Shown: piece by piece, positions 44,532 through 54,171 of the stretch | Layout: each line of letters opens with the position of its first letter | How positions within the stretch are numbered: the first letter of the stretch is position 1 | Origin: JAKOWB01 sp038363005 | Lineage (GTDB): Bacteria > Pseudomonadota > Alphaproteobacteria > Kiloniellales > JACOMY01 | Length of the DNA stretch: 64,000 nucleotides | NCBI GenBank assembly: GCA_038363005.1 | Contig: JBBQBI010000001.1 | Location: 124,001 to 188,000, forward strand | Reading direction: 5' to 3' | Translations under genes and position numbers: made by a program | Notes under the pieces: model-generated | Told to the model about the DNA's origin: nothing | The model's database searches: none | Seen by the model: the letters and a program-made list of their open reading frames with translations, nothing else

Positions 44532-45349
44532 CCGAGCCAGCCGCCAGCCTGACCCCGCCGATCGACAGCGCGGCCATCGACCGCCTGTTCGACATCCGTG
44601 ACCTGCGCGTCTTCCTGCCCGGCGGCTACGGCGCCATCGGCGAGGCCATCGCGCTGGCCATGGCGCGCCTGGAGGCCGTGGTGGTGATCGCCGGGCCTAA
44701 GCTGCAGAAGGCCGAGGCCTTGGTTGGCCGCATCGTCGCGGCCGGCGGCCGGGCGCACGCCTTACAGCTCGATGCCCGCAAGGTGGCCTCGATCACCGAG
44801 GCGACGGCCGCGGCGATTACGAAGATGGGTGGCATCGACGTGCTGGTGAACTGCGTCGGCATCCAGCGCGAGCAGGCCTTGATGGAGGTTACCGAGGCGA
44901 CCTTTGACGAGGTCTACGAGACCAATCTGAAGTCGGCGATGTTCCTGGCCCAGGCCGTGGCCCGCGACCAGATCGCCCGCGGCGTTGGCGGGCGGCAGAT
45001 CCACCTGCTGTCGGTGCGTTCGCAGCTGGCGCTGCGCGGGCGTGGCTATTCGGCCTACTGCGCCACCAAGGGCGCGCTGGTGATGCTGGTGAAGCAGCAC
45101 GCCATGGAGCTGGCGTCGCACAGCATCACGGTCAACGGCGTGGCACCGACCTTCATCCAGTCCGACCGCATTCGTCCGCACCTGGAGCGCCCGGCCTTCC
45201 GCGATCAGATCCTGGAGCGCAACCCGCTGGGTCGCATCGGTACGCCGCTGGAGGTGGCTGGCCAGGTCATCGCCTTCGCCGCGCCGGCCGGCAGCTACAT
45301 GACCGGCCAGGTGGTCTATGTCGACGGCGGCGTGACGGCCTCGCAATGA
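44528..45349 (+). CDS. Short-chain dehydrogenase/reductase
   Basis: The 273-residue product has a Rossmann fold with FLPGGYGAIGEAIALAMA (the usual TGxxxGIG is here PGGYGAIG), the NCVG motif near residue 107 and the catalytic residues in LLSVRSQLALRGRGYSAYCATKGAL (Ser, Tyr-x-x-x-Lys). The C-terminus MTGQVVYVDGG is typical. It overlaps its neighbours by four bases on both sides. It probably oxidises or reduces a sugar or keto-acid intermediate. Confidence 0.9.
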   Translation: MTEPAASLTPPIDSAAIDRLFDIRDLRVFLPGGYGAIGEAIALAMARLEAVVVIAGPKLQKAEALVGRIVAAGGRAHALQLDARKVASITEATAAAITKMGGIDVLVNCVGIQREQALMEVTEATFDEVYETNLKSAMFLAQAVARDQIARGVGGRQIHLLSVRSQLALRGRGYSAYCATKGALVMLVKQHAMELASHSITVNGVAPTFIQSDRIRPHLERPAFRDQILERNPLGRIGTPLEVAGQVIAFAAPAGSYMTGQVVYVDGGVTASQ

Positions 45350-47064
45350 GCCCGCTGCGCTCCGCCCGCTGGTTCGAGCCGGACGACCTGCGCGGCTTCG
45401 GCCACCGCTCGCGCCTGCTGCAGATGGGCTACGCACCGGAGGACTGGTCCGGCCGGCCGGTCATCGCCATCGTCAATACCTGGTCCGACATCAATCCCTG
45501 CCACGCGCACTTCAAGCAGCGGGTGGAGGATGTGAAGCGCGGCGTGCTGCAGGCCGGCGGCTTCCCCATCGAGCTGCCGGCGCTGTCGCTGTCGGAAAAC
45601 TTCGTCAAGCCGACCACCATGCTCTACCGCAACCTGCTGGCGATGGAGACCGAGGAGCTGCTGCGCTCGCATCCGGTCGACGGCGCCGTGTTGATGGGCG
45701 GCTGCGACAAGACTGGGCCGGGACTGCTGATGGGTGCCATCTCCATGGACCTGCCGGCGCTGTTCCTGCCGGCCGGGCCGATGCTGCGCGGCAACCTGCG
45801 CGGCGAGGTGCTGGGCTCCGGCTCCGACACCTGGAAGTATTGGGACGAGCGGCGCGCTGGCCGCATCGGCGCGGCGGAGTGGCAGGCGGTCGAGGCCGGC
45901 ATCGCGCGCTCGCAGGGGCACTGCATGACCATGGGCACGGCGGCGACCATGACCGCCATCGCCGACGCCCTGGGGTTCTGCCTGACCGGGGCCTCGTCCA
46001 TCCCGGCGGCCGATGCCAACCACATCCGTATGGCGGCGGCCTGCGGGCGCCGCGCGGTGGAGCTGGTGCGCGAGGAGCTGCGCCCCTCGCGCCTGCTGAG
46101 CCGCGCTTCCTTCGACAATGCCCTGGCGGTGGCCATGGCCATGGGCTGCTCGACCAACGCCATCATCCACCTGATCGCGCTGTCGCGCCGCGCCGGCCAT
46201 CCCCTGACGCTCGACGACTTCCATGCCGCCGGGCAGCGGGTGCCGCTGCTGGCCAACATCCGTCCCTCGGGTGAGCGCTACCTGATGGAGGATTTCTTCT
46301 ACGCCGGCGGGCTGAAGGCGCTGATGGCGCGCATGGGCCCGCATCTCGACCACGCCGCGCGCACCGTCACGGGACGCTCGCTGGGCGAGGAGCTGGCCGA
46401 TGCGGAGGTCTTCCTGCCCGATGTGATTCGCGGGCTGGACGATCCGGTCTCCAGCCAGCCGGCCATGGCGGTGCTGCGCGGCAACCTGGCGCCCGACGGT
46501 TGCGTGATGAAGCCCGCGGCCGCCGACCCCCGGCTGCTGCGCCACAGCGGCCCGGCGCTGGTGTTCGACAGCTATGCCGAGATGAAGGCGCGGATCGACG
46601 ATCCCGACTTGGCGGTGACGCCGGACAGCGTGCTGGTCATGCGCGGCGCCGGACCGCAGGGCGGCCCCGGCATGCCGGAATGGGGCATGCTGCCGATCCC
46701 GCGCAAGCTGCTGCAGGCTGGCGTGCGCGACATGCTGCGCATCTCAGACGCGCGGATGAGCGGCACCAGCTATGGCGCCTGCATCCTACACGTCGCGCCC
46801 GAAGCCCACGTCGGCGGCCCGCTGGCGCTGCTGCGCACCGGCGACAGCATCGCTGTCGACGCCCACGCCGGGCGGATCGACATGGCGGTGGACGACGCGG
46901 AGCTGGCAAGGCGCCGTGCCGCCTGGGTGGCGCCGGAGGCGAAGTTCGGTCGCGGCTACGGCTGGGTCTACGCCCGCCACGTGCTGCAAGCCGATCAGGG
47001 CTGCGACTTTGATTTTCTTGAAACCGGCTTCGGCCCGGCGATTCCCGAGCCGGCCATTCTTTGA
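45346..47064 (+). CDS. IlvD/Edd-family dehydratase (sugar-acid dehydratase type)
   Basis: The 572-residue product is an Fe-S dehydratase. It has the cluster cysteines in SDINPCHAHF near residue 48, MGGCDKTGPGLLMG near residue 122 and QGHCMTMGTAATM near residue 192, and the C-terminal SDARMSGTSYGACILH. Its start, GFGHRSRLLQMGY, resembles arabinonate/xylonate/galactonate dehydratases more than IlvD. In this context it would convert an aldonic acid to its 2-keto-3-deoxy form. The sugar is unknown. Confidence 0.87.
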   Translation: MSPLRSARWFEPDDLRGFGHRSRLLQMGYAPEDWSGRPVIAIVNTWSDINPCHAHFKQRVEDVKRGVLQAGGFPIELPALSLSENFVKPTTMLYRNLLAMETEELLRSHPVDGAVLMGGCDKTGPGLLMGAISMDLPALFLPAGPMLRGNLRGEVLGSGSDTWKYWDERRAGRIGAAEWQAVEAGIARSQGHCMTMGTAATMTAIADALGFCLTGASSIPAADANHIRMAAACGRRAVELVREELRPSRLLSRASFDNALAVAMAMGCSTNAIIHLIALSRRAGHPLTLDDFHAAGQRVPLLANIRPSGERYLMEDFFYAGGLKALMARMGPHLDHAARTVTGRSLGEELADAEVFLPDVIRGLDDPVSSQPAMAVLRGNLAPDGCVMKPAAADPRLLRHSGPALVFDSYAEMKARIDDPDLAVTPDSVLVMRGAGPQGGPGMPEWGMLPIPRKLLQAGVRDMLRISDARMSGTSYGACILHVAPEAHVGGPLALLRTGDSIAVDAHAGRIDMAVDDAELARRRAAWVAPEAKFGRGYGWVYARHVLQADQGCDFDFLETGFGPAIPEPAIL

Positions 47065-47079
47065 CCGCGAGGTGACACC

Positions 47080-48516
47080 ATGACCGGCACTGCGAAATAC
47101 CTGATCGGCGGCGAATTTCATGACCGCAGCGACCTGCCGCCCATCACCGTGGTCAATCCCTGCACCGAGGAGGTGCTGTGGACCGCGCCGGCCTGCGGCG
47201 CGCACCACGTGGCCGAGGCGCTGAGCCATGCCCGCGCCGCGCTGAAAAGCTGGTCGGCGGTGCACGGCTGGGAGCGCGCCAAGGTGCTGCGTGGCATCGC
47301 CCGTGCCCTGGAGGCGCGCAAGGAGGCCATCGCCCAGGCGCTGTCGCTGGAGATCGGCCGGCCGCGCAGCCAGGCGGCTGGCGAGGTCGGCGCGGCGATC
47401 GAGCAGTTCGACTGGTTCGCCGGCGAGGCCGAGCGGCTGTTCGGCCAGACCATCCCGTCGCGCCAGGGCGGCCGCCTAGCCATCGTGTCGGAGCCGGTGG
47501 GCATCGTCGCCGCCTTCACCGCCTGGAACTTTCCGGTCAATCTGATGGCGCGCAAGATCGCGCCAGCGCTGGCCGCCGGCTGCCCGATCATCTGCCGGCC
47601 ATCGGAACAGACGCCGCTGACCTCGACCCTGATCGCCGAGGCCTGCGTCGCCGGCGGCGCGCCGCCTGGCGTGGTGCAGCTGCTGCTGGGCCGGGCCGCG
47701 GAGATCACGCCAGCCATCATGGCGGCCAATGAGGTGCGCAAGATCTCGCTCACTGGCTCCACCCGCGTCGGCCAGATGCTGCTGGCCGAAGCGGCGAAGA
47801 CGGTGAAGCGCTGCTCGATGGAGCTGGGTGGCCATGCCCCGGTGGTGGTCTGCGCCGATGCCGACGTCGAGGCCGCGGCGGCACAGTGCGCCGCCTTCAA
47901 GTTCCGCAATGCCGGCCAGGTCTGCATCGCGCCCAACCGCTTCTATGTCGAGGAGAGTGTGGCCGAGCGCTTCACCGCCGGCATGGTCCGGGCGGCCGAG
48001 GCGCTGGTGCTGGGCGACAGCCAGGACCCGGCGACCACCATGGGGCCGCTGACCCTGGCCAGCCAGCGCGACAAGGTGGAGGCACTGATCGCCGATGCGC
48101 TGCAGGCGGGCGCGAAGCTGCGCAGCGGCGGACACCGCCCCGAGGGACGCAACACCGGCTATTTCCTGCAGCCGACGGTGCTGTCCGAAGTGCCGGACAC
48201 CGCGCGCATCATGGCCGAGGAGCCCTTTGGCCCGGTGGCGCCCATCGCCACCTTCCGCGCGCTGCCCGAGGTGCTTGACCGCGCCAACGCCACGCCCTTC
48301 GCGCTGGCCGCCTATGGCTTCACCGGCAGCCACGCCAAGGCCGAGGCGCTGTCGGCCGGGCTGCACGCCGGCATGGTCGGCATCAACACCTTCCTGGTGG
48401 CCCACGCCGAGGCGCCCTTCGGCGGCATGGACCATTCCGGCATGGGGCGCGAGGGCGGCACCCAGGCGATCCACGACTACCTGAACGTCAAGACGACGCA
48501 CTTCGCCTGGGGCTGA
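47080..48516 (+). CDS. Aldehyde dehydrogenase (semialdehyde type)
   Basis: The 478-residue NAD(P)-dependent enzyme has the catalytic Glu in MELGGHAP near residue 248, the catalytic Cys in NAGQVCIAPNRF near residue 283, the AAFTAWNFPVNL cofactor segment near residue 145 and the closing EAPFGGMDHSGMGREGG. Similar enzymes oxidise succinate or 2-ketoglutarate semialdehyde. With the dehydratase it fits a route that ends in a dicarboxylic acid, but this is inference. It is the last gene of the overlapping catabolic run. Confidence 0.9.
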   Translation: MTGTAKYLIGGEFHDRSDLPPITVVNPCTEEVLWTAPACGAHHVAEALSHARAALKSWSAVHGWERAKVLRGIARALEARKEAIAQALSLEIGRPRSQAAGEVGAAIEQFDWFAGEAERLFGQTIPSRQGGRLAIVSEPVGIVAAFTAWNFPVNLMARKIAPALAAGCPIICRPSEQTPLTSTLIAEACVAGGAPPGVVQLLLGRAAEITPAIMAANEVRKISLTGSTRVGQMLLAEAAKTVKRCSMELGGHAPVVVCADADVEAAAAQCAAFKFRNAGQVCIAPNRFYVEESVAERFTAGMVRAAEALVLGDSQDPATTMGPLTLASQRDKVEALIADALQAGAKLRSGGHRPEGRNTGYFLQPTVLSEVPDTARIMAEEPFGPVAPIATFRALPEVLDRANATPFALAAYGFTGSHAKAEALSAGLHAGMVGINTFLVAHAEAPFGGMDHSGMGREGGTQAIHDYLNVKTTHFAWG

Positions 48517-48565
48517 CCGCTTGTGGCCAATGGGACCCGGTGGTGGCACCTGCTAGGGTTCCCCG

Positions 48566-49642
48566 GTGGGCATCGACTGGAAGACTGGTTTCGAGATCGA
48601 GCTGCTGCTGCCGCGGGGCCGGACGCGCCGCGACCTGGCCTTGCGCGTGGCAGAGCGGCGGGGCGGCAGCGTGCGGCGCTTCTTCCACCCGCAGTCGGAG
48701 CCCAGCAAGGCCAAGGGCACCGCCACCTTCGAGAATCTCACGGCCGGGTTCGAGGCACTGGATGGCGCTGGACGGCCGCTGGCGCGCTTCGTCGACGACC
48801 TGACCCTGCAGGCCGATCTGGACCGCCAGGCCGCGCCGCGGCCGGGCTGGTACCGCATCGTCACCGACGATACCCGGCTGCTGCGCCTGGTCATGCAGCA
48901 GTGCGACGCCGATGCGCCGCTCGACCAGGTGCTGCTGCCCATCGCCGCGCTGTTCGGTACGCGCCTCGAATCGCATCCCGCCGGCATGGTCAAGGTGGTG
49001 GACGACCGCGGCGTATCGATCGCCATCGCGGCGCCGCTGCCGGGCGAGCGCGAGCGGACTTGCGAGATCGTCACGCCACCACTGGAGTCCGACCAGGCTG
49101 CGATCCTCGACCAGCTGCTGGCGGACGCGCGCGCCGCGGGCTGCACGCTGCCGCGCGAAGGCGCCACACACATCCACTTCGACGCCGGGGCGCTGACCGC
49201 CGCGCCGATCATCGCCACCCTGGTCATCGCCTTATCGGCGCATGGCGCGGCGCTGAAGCAGCTCGTCGGCAGCAACCCGCACTGCATCCGCTTGGGGCGC
49301 TGGCCGGAGGCACTGCTGCCGCTGGTGACGACGCCCGGCTTCGCGGCACTCGACTGGCCGGCTGCGCGCAAGGCGCTGGCCGGCGTGGGCCTGAGCAAAT
49401 ACTGCGACTTCAATTTGCTCAACATCGCCCGCGAGAATCGAACCAAGCATAGCTTCGAGGTTCGCATCCTGCCGGCGGTGCTGGCGCCGGCGCCGATCCT
49501 CGAGGCGGCCGAGCTGTTCGCCGGCCTGCTGCGCTGGTGCTGCGCGGCAAAGGGTGCGCCGCGCGCCGTGCCGACCGAACTGGTCGCGCTGCTGCGCGCG
49601 CTGCCGCTGTCAGACCAGGCGCGCCGACGCTGGTGTTCATGA
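48566..49642 (+). CDS. Amidoligase-family protein (COOH-NH2 ligase)
   Basis: The 358-residue product begins GFEIELLLPRG and contains ATHIHFDAG near residue 194, LSKYCDFNLLNI near residue 282 and the closing FEVRILPA, the set of motifs seen in the amidoligase (ATP-dependent carboxylate-amine ligase) family. Such enzymes join amines to carboxylates in peptides or cell-wall precursors. It starts with GTG at 48566; an in-frame stop just upstream excludes a longer form. It is not part of the upstream operon (49-bp gap, different content). Confidence 0.8.
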   Translation: MGIDWKTGFEIELLLPRGRTRRDLALRVAERRGGSVRRFFHPQSEPSKAKGTATFENLTAGFEALDGAGRPLARFVDDLTLQADLDRQAAPRPGWYRIVTDDTRLLRLVMQQCDADAPLDQVLLPIAALFGTRLESHPAGMVKVVDDRGVSIAIAAPLPGERERTCEIVTPPLESDQAAILDQLLADARAAGCTLPREGATHIHFDAGALTAAPIIATLVIALSAHGAALKQLVGSNPHCIRLGRWPEALLPLVTTPGFAALDWPAARKALAGVGLSKYCDFNLLNIARENRTKHSFEVRILPAVLAPAPILEAAELFAGLLRWCCAAKGAPRAVPTELVALLRALPLSDQARRRWCS

Positions 49643-49729
49643 GGTCCGGTGCCCGGCCGTCAGCGGTTGTTATGCCCGGTGAAGGCCCCTAGGGTCGAAA
49701 GCCTTAGGCACCAAATGGAGACATCGGCG

Positions 49730-50110
49730 ATGAACAACGTTGCGAAGCGACGCACCCTTCTGGCCGGCCTGACCGCCGCGCTGCTGCTGACGACATCGCT
49801 GACGGCGGTGTCCCTGGTGGCGTCCCAATCCGTCCTGGCCGACGATGCCGCGGACCAGGCCTCGGTGATTGCCTTCTTTGACGCCGGCTATGGCGTCTGC
49901 GATGCCGACGTCCTGGCCTCCTTCTGGGGTGTCGACTTCTGGGACGCCAAGGTAGGCGGCGGCCAGAAGGTGCAGGACGGCCATAGCGACCTTCTGAGCA
50001 GCGTCTTGTCGCAGGCCTACGGCAGCCACATCTGCAACGAGACCTCGTCGCTCGACTACAACGACTCGACGACTGTCGCCGCCTTGTGGACACAAGGCGC
50101 GCAGTCCTGA
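49730..50110 (+). CDS. Secreted hypothetical protein, 126 aa
   Basis: The product has a signal peptide (MNNVAKRRTLLAGLTAALLL, cut near SVLA-D) and a mature domain of about 90 residues with aromatic-rich FWGVDFWDAKVGGGQKV and two cysteines that may pair. A periplasmic location is likely. The start at 49730 follows GGAG by nine bases; an ATG at 49715 is possible. No family is recognised. Confidence 0.7.
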   Translation: MNNVAKRRTLLAGLTAALLLTTSLTAVSLVASQSVLADDAADQASVIAFFDAGYGVCDADVLASFWGVDFWDAKVGGGQKVQDGHSDLLSSVLSQAYGSHICNETSSLDYNDSTTVAALWTQGAQS

Positions 50111-50156
50111 TCGGCCCATATTGCGTGCCCGCTGAGTATTGCCGGCTTTTCCCACG

Positions 50157-51911
50157 TCATTCCGTGAGCCGCTGGTAGTCCGAGGTCATCGGCGGCAGCC
50201 CGCCACCGAAATCGAGGCTGGTGGTCAGGCTGTCGCCAACGCAGCTGTAGCTCTGCGCCAGGGTGCCGGCGCCCGGTGTATCGAGCGAGCCTGAGCCGGT
50301 GAAGCCCTTGGGCGTGGTCATGGTCATGCTGCCCAGCAGGCCGCCTGAATCCTGGCAGATATTGAGCTGACCGCCGACGGCCGACCAGCGCCCGGCGCCC
50401 TGGGCCATGCCCTGCCCCTCGGCGCGGGCGATGCCATCGGGTGTCTGCACCAGGATGGTGATCTCCTGCGTCAACGGCAGGGTGATGAAGCTGCCATCGG
50501 CCTGCAACGCGAAGATCGCCTCGCTCTGCGCCACATGGGGAATCGAGACGTCAGGCGGCAGGACGGCGCGCAGCCATTCGACCGCGCCGCCGCCGCTTTG
50601 CCGCCAGGCGCCGACCAGGCAGCTGTCGATCTCGCGGCTGCCGGCGCAGGGCTGGCAGGTGGCCAGCCGCTCGAGATGCAGCACCAGCGGCCGGCGGCCG
50701 GCGGTGGTGTTGACGGCGACGAAATCCCGATGACCGCGTTCGCCTTCCGGCACGGTGATCTCCGCCGGCAGCGTCTCCCAGCCACCGCCGTCGGCATTGC
50801 GCTGGCCGATCTGCAGCTGCGGCGACTCGCTGGTCACGCGCCAGCGGCCGCAGGCCAGGTCCAGCGTACCGCGCAGCAGCTGGAAGGGCGTGGCCACCAG
50901 ACGCAGGCGCTGGCTGCGTTCGATCGGATAGGTGGTGCCCGGCTGCGGCGCCATGCCCAGCGCGGTGCCGTGCGGGTGGTAGACGGCGGCGTCGCGATAG
51001 TCTTCGGCGAAGCGCAGCCACTGTTCGCCCGCCTGGGCCGTCGCCATGGCCGACCACTGCGCCGCCGCGCTGGCGTCGCCGGCCATGGACGCCAGGAAGG
51101 GCAGCACTGCCGTCGGGCCCTGCGTGCCGCCAAGCCAGAGGAAGTAGATCACCGCGCCATAGGCCATGGTGTTCAGCGGCTGGTCTGGCGAGACGCTGTC
51201 GAACAGCGCCGCACGGTTGGGCAGCGGCCCGGGATCGGCCAGCGACAGTGCGGTGAACCATTCCGCCGAACCCTCGATCCACCAGTCGCCGCCGCTGCCG
51301 GTGCCGCCGGCGCTGGTGGCCATTTGCGCCGGATCGAGGGTGGCGTTCTGCAGGCAGTGGAAGATCTCGTGCGCCACGGTGATGGCGGTGTATTCGCTGC
51401 GCGCGCCGGCGCCCAGCAGGTAGAGCACGATGACGCACTCGTCGCTGCGGCCGGGCGTGGTCTGCGCGGCGATCTCGCCGGCGCCCGGAGCCAGGCCCTC
51501 GACCCCGATTCCAGGCGGCAGGTCGTCGGCCAGCAGCAGCGTGACGTCGGCCAGGTGGAAGCTGCCGAGGCGCGGCAGGCTGGTCGCCGCGGCGCGCAGC
51601 CCGCGCTCCACTTCGGCCAGAATGCCGTCGGTCAGCACCCAGCCGGCGTCGCGGTCATGCACCACGCGCAGCCAGCGCTCGCCATCGGCGGTGGCGACCG
51701 ACAGGCGCAGCGCCTCGACACAGTCGTAGTCGATGGCCTCCAACCGCGGGTCGACGGCGGCCCGCCAAGCCGGCTGGCTGCAGTCGCCGAAGGCCTGGGC
51801 GCCGCTGGCGCGCGCCAGCAGCGCAAGCAGGAACAGGGCCAGGGCGGCGGCGCCTTGCGCCCCGGCGCGATCGCGTCCGCCGCGCGGACGCCTCTTGCCT
51901 GGGTGGGCCAT
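50157..51911 (-). CDS. Secreted zinc metalloprotease-like protein (HEIFH)
   Basis: The 584-residue product has a signal peptide (LALFLLALLARASGAQA, cut near AQA-F), then the gluzincin-type motif AHEIFHCLQNA at about residue 190 with a downstream Glu in GSAEWFTAL about 35 residues later, which completes an HExxH...E zinc site. The C-terminal half is beta-rich with several cysteine pairs. The start was set at 51911 directly before the signal peptide. It is transcribed in the same direction as the trypsin-like protease upstream. The target is unknown. Confidence 0.75.
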   Translation of the reverse strand: MAHPGKRRPRGGRDRAGAQGAAALALFLLALLARASGAQAFGDCSQPAWRAAVDPRLEAIDYDCVEALRLSVATADGERWLRVVHDRDAGWVLTDGILAEVERGLRAAATSLPRLGSFHLADVTLLLADDLPPGIGVEGLAPGAGEIAAQTTPGRSDECVIVLYLLGAGARSEYTAITVAHEIFHCLQNATLDPAQMATSAGGTGSGGDWWIEGSAEWFTALSLADPGPLPNRAALFDSVSPDQPLNTMAYGAVIYFLWLGGTQGPTAVLPFLASMAGDASAAAQWSAMATAQAGEQWLRFAEDYRDAAVYHPHGTALGMAPQPGTTYPIERSQRLRLVATPFQLLRGTLDLACGRWRVTSESPQLQIGQRNADGGGWETLPAEITVPEGERGHRDFVAVNTTAGRRPLVLHLERLATCQPCAGSREIDSCLVGAWRQSGGGAVEWLRAVLPPDVSIPHVAQSEAIFALQADGSFITLPLTQEITILVQTPDGIARAEGQGMAQGAGRWSAVGGQLNICQDSGGLLGSMTMTTPKGFTGSGSLDTPGAGTLAQSYSCVGDSLTTSLDFGGGLPPMTSDYQRLTE

Positions 51912-51982
51912 GGCGCAAGTGTCGGCAATCGGGCGCGGCACTGCAACCCTTCGCCACACCGCCGGGCGCCGCCACCGCCTGA

Positions 51983-53185
51983 CTACAGCGGCCAGTTGGC
52001 CCGCGCCCAAGAGACGATGGAGTTGAGCGCGCCGCCACCGGCGCCGACGTTGGTGTCCTCCAGCGTCCACCACAGGAAGGTGGTCTTGGAGCCACCGCTG
52101 TGCGTGGCGATGCAGTAGGGTGCGCCGCTCCAGAAGCCGAACACCGGGCCGCCGGAATCACCCGGGCTGGCGTCGGCCTCGTACTCCACCTCCTCGGCGC
52201 TGCCGTCGCTGTCGTCGTCGAGCACCGGCCACCACATCTGCCGCGACGGGCGGTTGGCGCCGGCGATGGCCGCGGGATAGCCGGCCAGGGTCCAGTAGTT
52301 CCCGCCCTCCCAGCTGCTGTTGTAGTTCTTCGTGCCGTAGTAGCCGTAGCTGGCGCCGAGCGGCGTGTAGAGCCGGCAGACCAGCATGTCCCAGGCCGAG
52401 ACGTGGCCGCCGGTGTTGTAGCCATAGTAGTCGGAGACCCAGGAGCCCACGCCGGCGCCGAGGATCGACCCGCCGTCGTAGAAGGCCGGGATGAACTGCA
52501 TCGCCCAGTTGCCCGAACCCCAGGGCGCCATGTGGCCACAGGTCAGCACCACGCGGTCGCCGATCAGCACACCGGTGCCGGACCAGGCCGGATAGGGCTG
52601 CGAGAAGTCATTCCACACCAGGATCTTGCCGATGCAGTGCCAGGGATAGCCAGAGGGGTAGTAGACCACCCGGTCGTCGGCACCGAAGACGCCATAGTGC
52701 GGCTGCACCAGCCGGCCATCGATGCGGCGCAGCAGCGGTGTGGTGCGGGGCAGCAGCTTGGCGTGCGGCGTGTAGTCGACCCAGTCCGGCCGATGCGGTG
52801 CGACTCCCTGGCTGGCATCGGCCTTGTGCGCCAGGCCACGCTGCACCTCGGCGACCGACAGGCGGCCGGCGTTGCGGCCCGGCAGGCCCTGTGCCAGGCC
52901 CTCGGAGAGCTCGAGCTCCCAGTGCTGCTGCTCGCCCTTTTCCTCGGTGCGCTTGAGGCGCGGGCTGTAGTCCTTGGCCGCCGCCTTGCCGCCGGCCTTG
53001 CCGGACATCGGCGCGATCATCACGCGGCGCACGGCCTGCGCGGCCAACCTGGCCGGCAAGCGCTCCTTGGCCGGGCTGTTGTCCAGCCTGACGAAATCGT
53101 CCGGGCCGGTGGGGGCTGGGCCTGGCTTCTGCTCGCTTGTCCTAGCCTTGCGTTCGGTCTTTGCCGCGGTCTTCTTCGTCGCCAT
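51983..53185 (-). CDS. Trypsin-like (V8/S1 type) serine protease
   Basis: The 400-residue product carries the triad in VVLTCGHMAPW (His), AWDMLVCRLY (Asp) and ASPGDSGGPVFGF (Ser). The first 130 residues are Lys/Ala/Arg-rich and predicted disordered or propeptide-like; there is no classical signal peptide. The C-terminal region is tryptophan- and tyrosine-rich. The start at 53185 was chosen because GGAGG stands five bases upstream; an ATG at 53197 also fits. A role next to the metalloprotease is likely but not defined. Confidence 0.85.
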   Translation of the reverse strand: MATKKTAAKTERKARTSEQKPGPAPTGPDDFVRLDNSPAKERLPARLAAQAVRRVMIAPMSGKAGGKAAAKDYSPRLKRTEEKGEQQHWELELSEGLAQGLPGRNAGRLSVAEVQRGLAHKADASQGVAPHRPDWVDYTPHAKLLPRTTPLLRRIDGRLVQPHYGVFGADDRVVYYPSGYPWHCIGKILVWNDFSQPYPAWSGTGVLIGDRVVLTCGHMAPWGSGNWAMQFIPAFYDGGSILGAGVGSWVSDYYGYNTGGHVSAWDMLVCRLYTPLGASYGYYGTKNYNSSWEGGNYWTLAGYPAAIAGANRPSRQMWWPVLDDDSDGSAEEVEYEADASPGDSGGPVFGFWSGAPYCIATHSGGSKTTFLWWTLEDTNVGAGGGALNSIVSWARANWPL

Positions 53186-53316
53186 CTCCGCCTCCATTTC
53201 TGGGGCAGCCCGCCGACGCTACCGGGATCGCCGATGGCAGTAATTCTGGTCGCATCTCAGCGCGAAGTCGAACCCACTCCGAGCCACATTGATGGTGAAT
53301 TCGGTGCGCCGTCGGG

Positions 53317-54162
53317 CTAGCGCAGGAAGCTCGGCAATCCCCTGGCCATCGCGACCATGCGCGGATCTTCCGGGCCTCGCGGGGTCCAGGGCGTGCGATT
53401 GGCGTCGAGCAGCCGGGCGCCGCCCGGGGTTACCAGATAATCCAACTTGCCATAGTCGAAGCCCAGCTCGGCGCGGCGCTGACGAATCTCCTGTGGCACC
53501 TCGTCGTGCAGCGGCAGCTGCTTCACCTTGCGCTGATACTTGACGATGGGCTGGTCGGAGAAATAGGTGAACACGGTGCCGGAATCGCCAAGGAACTGCC
53601 ACTGGTTGATGGCATAGAGCGAACCGTCGCGTTGCGGCATGAAGCGCTCGACCACCAGTTCAGGACTGCGCCAGACCCAGCCCGGCACTTCGGCCTTGTG
53701 GGTGAAGGTCAGGTAGTTGTCGTCGTCGAGCCGTCCGGTCCAGGCGCGCGGCAACCGGCGCCGCAGCGCCTCGGACCAGCGCGCGCGGCGGCCGCCGGTG
53801 GCCAGGCGCAGCAGTCGCTCCGGCTTGCCACCGTAGTTGTCGTCGGTCTTCACGATGACCGCGCCTTCGTAGGCATCGCCGCGCGCGACCAGATCATGGC
53901 TGATGTGTCGCTTGGAAACGTCGCCGACACGGCCGTTGATGCAGACCGGATAGCGCCGCGCCAGTGCCATATAGGGTTCTGGAACCACCGTCAGGTCGAC
54001 ATGCAGCACGGCAAGATCGGCGTCGGGCGGGTCGTCCAGTCCTTGCTGGACCAGCACCTCCCACCCTGCCGGTCGCCAGAAATGCGTGGCCAGGCGCGCG
54101 ATCCCGGCGTCGGCGTCGAGACCCTGGTGGGCGTGGGTGAGAATGACGAGGCGCCGCCGCAT
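53317..54162 (-). CDS. ATP-grasp-like protein, paralogue of the next gene
   Basis: The 281-residue product begins MRRRLVILTHAHQGLDAD and contains VIVKTDDNYGGKPE near residue 105 (ATP-binding lysine strand), LVVERFMPQRDGSLY near residue 168 and LGFDYGKLDYLV with LLDANRTPW near residue 245, where the Asp-x-Asn pattern closes an ATP-grasp metal site. It shares these blocks and its length with the gene upstream, so the two arose by duplication. Ligation of a carboxylate to an amine or similar is the family expectation; substrates are unknown. Confidence 0.7.
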   Translation of the reverse strand: MRRRLVILTHAHQGLDADAGIARLATHFWRPAGWEVLVQQGLDDPPDADLAVLHVDLTVVPEPYMALARRYPVCINGRVGDVSKRHISHDLVARGDAYEGAVIVKTDDNYGGKPERLLRLATGGRRARWSEALRRRLPRAWTGRLDDDNYLTFTHKAEVPGWVWRSPELVVERFMPQRDGSLYAINQWQFLGDSGTVFTYFSDQPIVKYQRKVKQLPLHDEVPQEIRQRRAELGFDYGKLDYLVTPGGARLLDANRTPWTPRGPEDPRMVAMARGLPSFLR

Positions 54163-54171
54163 GCTGTGACC

